Positions 13,943-16,909 of a stretch of 16,909 bases of DNA are shown piece by piece. Numbering within the stretch: the first letter of the stretch is position 1; each line of letters begins with the position of its first letter. Origin of the DNA: an uncultured Holophagaceae bacterium (GTDB lineage: Bacteria > Acidobacteriota > Holophagae > Holophagales > Holophagaceae); assembly GCA_903927605.1 (NCBI GenBank), contig CAIYNT010000334.1, forward strand, positions 1 to 16,909. Reading direction: 5' to 3'. The translations under genes and the position numbers were made by a program. Below the pieces are notes generated by a model that saw only the letters and a list, made by a program, of their open reading frames with translations, was not told where the DNA came from and ran no database searches.

Positions 13943-15955
13943 TTATGTTGCCGAGATCAACCGTTCGCGCCGCGCACGCAGGATGCGGTCGCGTAATTCC
14001 GCCGCATCCTCAAACTTCATCTGGGACGCCAGTTCCTTCATCCGCTTCTCAAGCTTGGCCACCTCGCGCTCGAAGGCCTTGTCTTCCAGGTAGAGCAGAG
14101 GTTCTTCGGCGACCCGCTCCTCCTTGGTGACATTGATGAACTCCCGGGCCAGGGCCTCGCCCATGACGTCATCCAGATTGCGCTTCACGGTCTCGGGCGT
14201 GATGCCGTGCTCGGCGTTGTGGGCCAGCTGTTTGTTGCGCCGGCGTTCGGTTTCGCCGATAGCCTGCTTCATGGACCCGGTCATCACGTCGGCGTAGAGG
14301 ATGGCCTTGCCACTTACGTGGCGGGCCGCGCGACCGATGGTCTGGATGAGGCTGCGATTGTTCCGGAGGAAACCCTCCTTGTCCGCGTCCAGGATGGCCA
14401 CGAGGCTCACTTCCGGAAGGTCCAGCCCCTCCCGCAGGAGGTTGATGCCGACGAGCACATCGAAGACGCCTCGCCGCAGGTTCTTCAGCAGCTCCACGCG
14501 CTGAAGGGTGTCGATTTCGCTGTGCAGGTACTCGGCCTTAACCCCCAGCTCCTGGTAGTAGGCCGTGAGTTGTTCCGCCAGCTTCTTGGTGAGCACGGTC
14601 ACCAGCACCCGCTCGTCCCGGGCCACCACCTTGCGGATCTCCTCCAGCAGATCATCCACCTGGGTGCCCACGGGACGCACCTCGACCATGGGATCCACCA
14701 GGCCCGTGGGCCGCACCACCTGTTCCACGAAGGCACCGCCACTTTGTTGCAGCTCGTAGTCGCCAGGAGTCGCCGAAACGTAGACGACCTGTTTCACCCG
14801 GCTCTCAAATTCTTCGAATTTGAGAGGACGATTGTCGAGAGCTGAGGGAAGGCGGAAGCCGTAATCGACGAGGGTGGTCTTCCGGGAGCGGTCCCCGTTG
14901 TACATGCCGTGGAGCTGGCCTGTGGCCACATGGCTTTCGTCCATGAAGACAATGAAGTCCTCGGGGAAGTAGTCCAACAGCGTGTGGGGCGGCTGACCCG
15001 GTTTCCGCCCGTCCAGGAAGCGGCTGTAGTTCTCGATGCCGCTGCACACGCCCATCTCCTTCATCATCTCCACGTCATAGATGACGCGCTGATGGAGGCG
15101 CTGCAATTCGACGATCTTGCCCGCGGCTCGGAACTCGTTCTCCCGTTCCTCCAGCTCAACCTTGATGTCACGGATGGCAGCCTTCAGCTTGTCCTCGGGA
15201 GTCACATAGTGGGTCTTGGGCCAGATGGTGAGCTCATCAAGTTTCTCGATCACCACGCCCCGCAGGGGGTCGATCTTGGAGAGGCGCTCCACCTCGTCGC
15301 CCCAGAGCTCGATGCGGTAGGCCACGTCCTCGTAGGCTGGATAAACCTCCACCACGTCACCTCTGACGCGGAAAATGCCGGGCTCGAAGCTCAGGTGATT
15401 GCGCTGGTACTGGATGGCCACCAGATCGCGCAGCAGGATGGACCGGTCGAGGGTCTGGCCCGTCTTCAGGCTCACCGAAAGGTTCAGGTAGGAGGAGGGA
15501 TCACCCAGGCCGTAGATGCAGCTGACGGAGGCCACCACGATGGTGTCGCGGCGCTCCAGCAGGCAGCGGGTGGCGCTGAGGCGCAGCTTCTCCAGTTCCT
15601 CGTTGATCTTGGCGTCCTTGTCGATGAACAGGTCCCGCTCCGGCACGTAGGCCTCAGGCTGGTAGTAGTCGTAGTAGCTGACGAAGTACTCGACGGCGTT
15701 CTCGGGGAAGAACTGTTTGAACTCGCTGAAAAGCTGAGCGGCCAGTGTCTTGTTCGGTGCGAAAATTAGGGCCGGCCGGCCGGCCCGGGCGATGGTGCTG
15801 GCCATGGTGTAGGTTTTGCCTGACCCTGTCACCCCCAGCAGGGTCTGGCAGCGGTCGCCCCGCTCCAAGCCCGCCACCAGCTGCGCAATGGCCTCCGGCT
15901 GATCGCCTGCAGGCTGATAGGGTGCGACGAGCTTGAAGGGGATTACCTTGGCCAT
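13943..15955 (-). CDS. uvrB: Excinuclease ABC subunit B
   Basis: 670 residues, near the E. coli length (673). UvrB is the damage-verifying helicase-like subunit of nucleotide excision repair; it is loaded by UvrA and recruits UvrC. Walker A GVTGSGKT is at 41-48, the beta-hairpin block [12 protein letters not shown] at 94-105 (damage pocket aromatics), and the helicase motif II DESH at 339-342. Later helicase motifs include [36 protein letters not shown] (read in two parts) and QTIGRAARH. The C-terminal UVR domain is about 634-670. The start at 15955 fits the family, which opens with a few residues before PFKL and GDQPEAI. No good Shine-Dalgarno is seen in front of it; instead a long palindrome ends 13 bases upstream. 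The last 21 codons and the stop region are duplicated just downstream. Confidence 0.97.
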   Translation of the reverse strand: MAKVIPFKLVAPYQPAGDQPEAIAQLVAGLERGDRCQTLLGVTGSGKTYTMASTIARAGRPALIFAPNKTLAAQLFSEFKQFFPENAVEYFVSYYDYYQPEAYVPERDLFIDKDAKINEELEKLRLSATRCLLERRDTIVVASVSCIYGLGDPSSYLNLSVSLKTGQTLDRSILLRDLVAIQYQRNHLSFEPGIFRVRGDVVEVYPAYEDVAYRIELWGDEVERLSKIDPLRGVVIEKLDELTIWPKTHYVTPEDKLKAAIRDIKVELEERENEFRAAGKIVELQRLHQRVIYDVEMMKEMGVCSGIENYSRFLDGRKPGQPPHTLLDYFPEDFIVFMDESHVATGQLHGMYNGDRSRKTTLVDYGFRLPSALDNRPLKFEEFESRVKQVVYVSATPGDYELQQSGGAFVEQVVRPTGLVDPMVEVRPVGTQVDDLLEEIRKVVARDERVLVTVLTKKLAEQLTAYYQELGVKAEYLHSEIDTLQRVELLKNLRRGVFDVLVGINLLREGLDLPEVSLVAILDADKEGFLRNNRSLIQTIGRAARHVSGKAILYADVMTGSMKQAIGETERRRNKQLAHNAEHGITPETVKRNLDDVMGEALAREFINVTKEERVAEEPLLYLEDKAFEREVAKLEKRMKELASQMKFEDAAELRDRILRARRERLISAT
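13950..14011. repeat. Direct repeat, uvrB copy
   Basis: The partner of 13846-13907. It begins exactly at the uvrB codon for Glu649 and runs to the second base of the penultimate codon (Ala669, GCA). The homology stops at both ends within one base of clear divergence, so the duplication boundary is sharp. Confidence 0.95.
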
Positions 15956-15968
15956 GGATCAAAATCAA

Positions 15969-16036
15969 ACCACGAAGACGCGAAGACCACGAAGGAGTTC
16001 TTGGTCTTTCTTTGTGGTCTTCGCGGTCTTGGTGGT
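15969..16036. repeat. Long imperfect palindrome between fabF and uvrB
   Basis: The left arm is at 15969-15994 and the right arm at 16010-16036, pairing at 24 of 27 positions with two mismatches and one single-base gap; the loop is about 15 bases. The arms are built from a short repeated unit like CCACGAAGAC. On the minus strand the fabF stop (16045) comes first, then the stem, then the T-rich stretch TTTGATTTTGATCC, then the uvrB ATG. It could be a fabF terminator, an attenuator or leader element of uvrB, or one member of a dispersed palindromic repeat family. I recall CACGAAG-type repeats between genes in several phyla, but that is not proof here. Confidence 0.7.
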
Positions 16037-16044
16037 GATGCCGT

Positions 16045-16908
16045 TTACTCGACCTTCCGCAGGATCAGACAGCCATTGGTGCCACCGAACCCGAAGCCGT
16101 TGTTCATCGCGTATTCGGAGTCGAGGGTGCCGGCGACGTTGGCCGTCACGTCCAGTTCGCACTCGGGATCCTGGTGGTCCACGTTGATGGTCGGAGGGAT
16201 CTTCCCGGTCCGGACGGCCATGACGGCCACGATGGTCTCTAGACCACCGGCAGCGCCGAGCAGATGCCCATGCATGGACTTGGAACTGCTCACCTTGATC
16301 TTCTTGGCATGGTCTCCGAATACCCGCTGGATGGCCAGGCACTCCAGCTTGTCGCCCACGGGGGTGCTGGTGCCGTGCATGTTCACGTAGCCCACCTGCT
16401 CTGGCGCAATGTCCGCATCCTTCAGGGCCGCCCGCATGACCCGCTGGCCGCCTTCACCCTCGGGGGCCGGGGCCGTGATGTGGTTGGCGTCGCCGCTCAT
16501 GCCGTAGCCGGCGACCTCGGCATAGATCTTGGCGCCCCGCGCTTTGGCAAGTTCGTATTCCTCGAGGATGACGATGCCCGCGCCCTCGGCCATGACGAAG
16601 CCGTCCCGGTCCACATCGAAGGGACGGGAGGCGCGCTCGGGCTCGTCGTTGCGGGTGCTGAGGGCGCGCATGGCCGCGAAGCCGCCCACACCCAGCTGGT
16701 TGATCACGGAGTCGCTGCCGCCCGCCATCATGCGGTCCGCGTAACCGAAGGAGATGAGCCGGGCCGCATCGCCGATGGCATGGGCGCCCGTGGCGCAGGC
16801 GGTGGCCACGGCGCTGTTGGGGCCCTGCAGGCCGTACTTGATGCTGGCCTGGCCACTGGCCAGGTTGATGATGAGGCTGGGGATGAAGAAGGGGCTGGTG
16901 CGCCGGGG
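16045..16908 (-). CDS. fabF: 3-oxoacyl-ACP synthase II, C-terminal part
   Basis: The 5' part lies beyond the right edge; 287 residues are visible of roughly 413 in the family. FabF condenses malonyl-ACP with a growing acyl-ACP in fatty-acid synthesis and extends unsaturated chains. All three catalytic residues are here: the Cys in ATACATGAH (codon at 16795-16797), the His in HGTSTPVGD (codon at 16375-16377), and the His in [10 protein letters not shown], preceded by the conserved Lys of SSSKSM. The family end [15 protein letters not shown] is also present. The frame is open to base 16908, starting [15 protein letters not shown], which matches the FabF block before the nucleophile. FabB is less likely because of the [17 protein letters not shown] stretch typical of FabF. 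fabF often follows acpP, but that region is not in the window. Confidence 0.95.
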   Translation of the reverse strand, partial: PRRTSPFFIPSLIINLASGQASIKYGLQGPNSAVATACATGAHAIGDAARLISFGYADRMMAGGSDSVINQLGVGGFAAMRALSTRNDEPERASRPFDVDRDGFVMAEGAGIVILEEYELAKARGAKIYAEVAGYGMSGDANHITAPAPEGEGGQRVMRAALKDADIAPEQVGYVNMHGTSTPVGDKLECLAIQRVFGDHAKKIKVSSSKSMHGHLLGAAGGLETIVAVMAVRTGKIPPTINVDHQDPECELDVTANVAGTLDSEYAMNNGFGFGGTNGCLILRKVE

Positions 16909-16909
16909 A

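Larger units (their letters stand above)
13839..13943 (-). pseudogene. 34-codon frame made of a duplicated uvrB 3' end
   Basis: Directly after uvrB, in the same direction, an ATG (13941-13943) overlaps the uvrB stop as TAATG and opens 34 codons ending in TAG at 13839-13841. The last 21 codons repeat the uvrB tail: [11 protein letters not shown], then His-Ala-Arg-Arg-Glu-Arg, then LISAV, against [12 protein letters not shown] in uvrB. In the codon triple CAT GCC AGA versus CGT GCG CGG, three of the four base changes are silent, as if this copy had once been kept as coding sequence. The first 13 codons (beginning [12 protein letters not shown]) are only loosely like the uvrB sequence before the repeat. 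The piece covers about half of a UVR motif, the helix by which UvrB contacts UvrC. No ribosome site precedes it, so translation would need reinitiation. Either a decayed or recombined uvrB end, or a coupled microprotein. Confidence 0.5.

Noticed and set aside
14909..15769. A 286-codon plus-strand frame opposite uvrB
   Set aside because: Antisense shadow of a strongly conserved gene; the product is rich in His/Val/Leu with no domain.

Overview
The window is a GC-rich, densely packed bacterial chromosome segment from a Gram-negative organism. It encodes an outer-membrane efflux factor and several exported proteins. MqnE of the futalosine menaquinone pathway, an M64 peptidase, DUF2147, and an FHA/GAF signalling protein together suggest Acidobacteriota, perhaps the Holophaga/Geothrix group. 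That placement rests on recall of family distribution and is not proven by the sequence. I see no rRNA, tRNA, CRISPR array, transposase or integrase. No stretch longer than about 160 bases lacks a gene.

Layout from left to right. Bases 1-475 are the 3' end of pyrD (+), followed by mqnE (+). mqnE meets tail to tail, with a 3-base overlap, an exported phospholipase-D-fold protein (-) that looks like animal PLD3/PLD4. Divergent from that is a 5-formyltetrahydrofolate cyclo-ligase (+). Next comes a minus-strand pair, yhbY followed by a large FHA-GAF protein that ends in a histidine-kinase phospho-acceptor helix with no ATPase domain after it. A secreted M64-type metallopeptidase (+) and an exported DUF2147 protein (-) follow. 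Bases 8002-13842 are a complete tripartite RND efflux operon (+): outer-membrane lipoprotein channel, periplasmic adaptor, inner-membrane pump. On the minus strand the right end carries uvrB and the 3' two-thirds of fabF.

How the genes work together. The three efflux genes form one machine spanning both membranes. The other genes are housekeeping (pyrimidine, menaquinone, folate and fatty-acid synthesis, ribosome assembly, DNA repair) mixed with single exported or signalling proteins. They do not form one pathway.

The most unusual spot is bases 13839-13945. The last 62 bases of the uvrB coding sequence occur a second time just beyond its stop codon, 104 bases away and 58/62 identical. The extra copy stays in an open frame that begins with an ATG overlapping the uvrB stop (TAATG). 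It ends on a stop that overlaps the opposite-strand stop of the pump gene. Other points of interest are the kinase-like protein with degenerate modules, the PLD3/4-like exported protein, a long palindrome directly in front of uvrB, and a G8 tract inside the pump gene. I found no clearly new multi-gene system.
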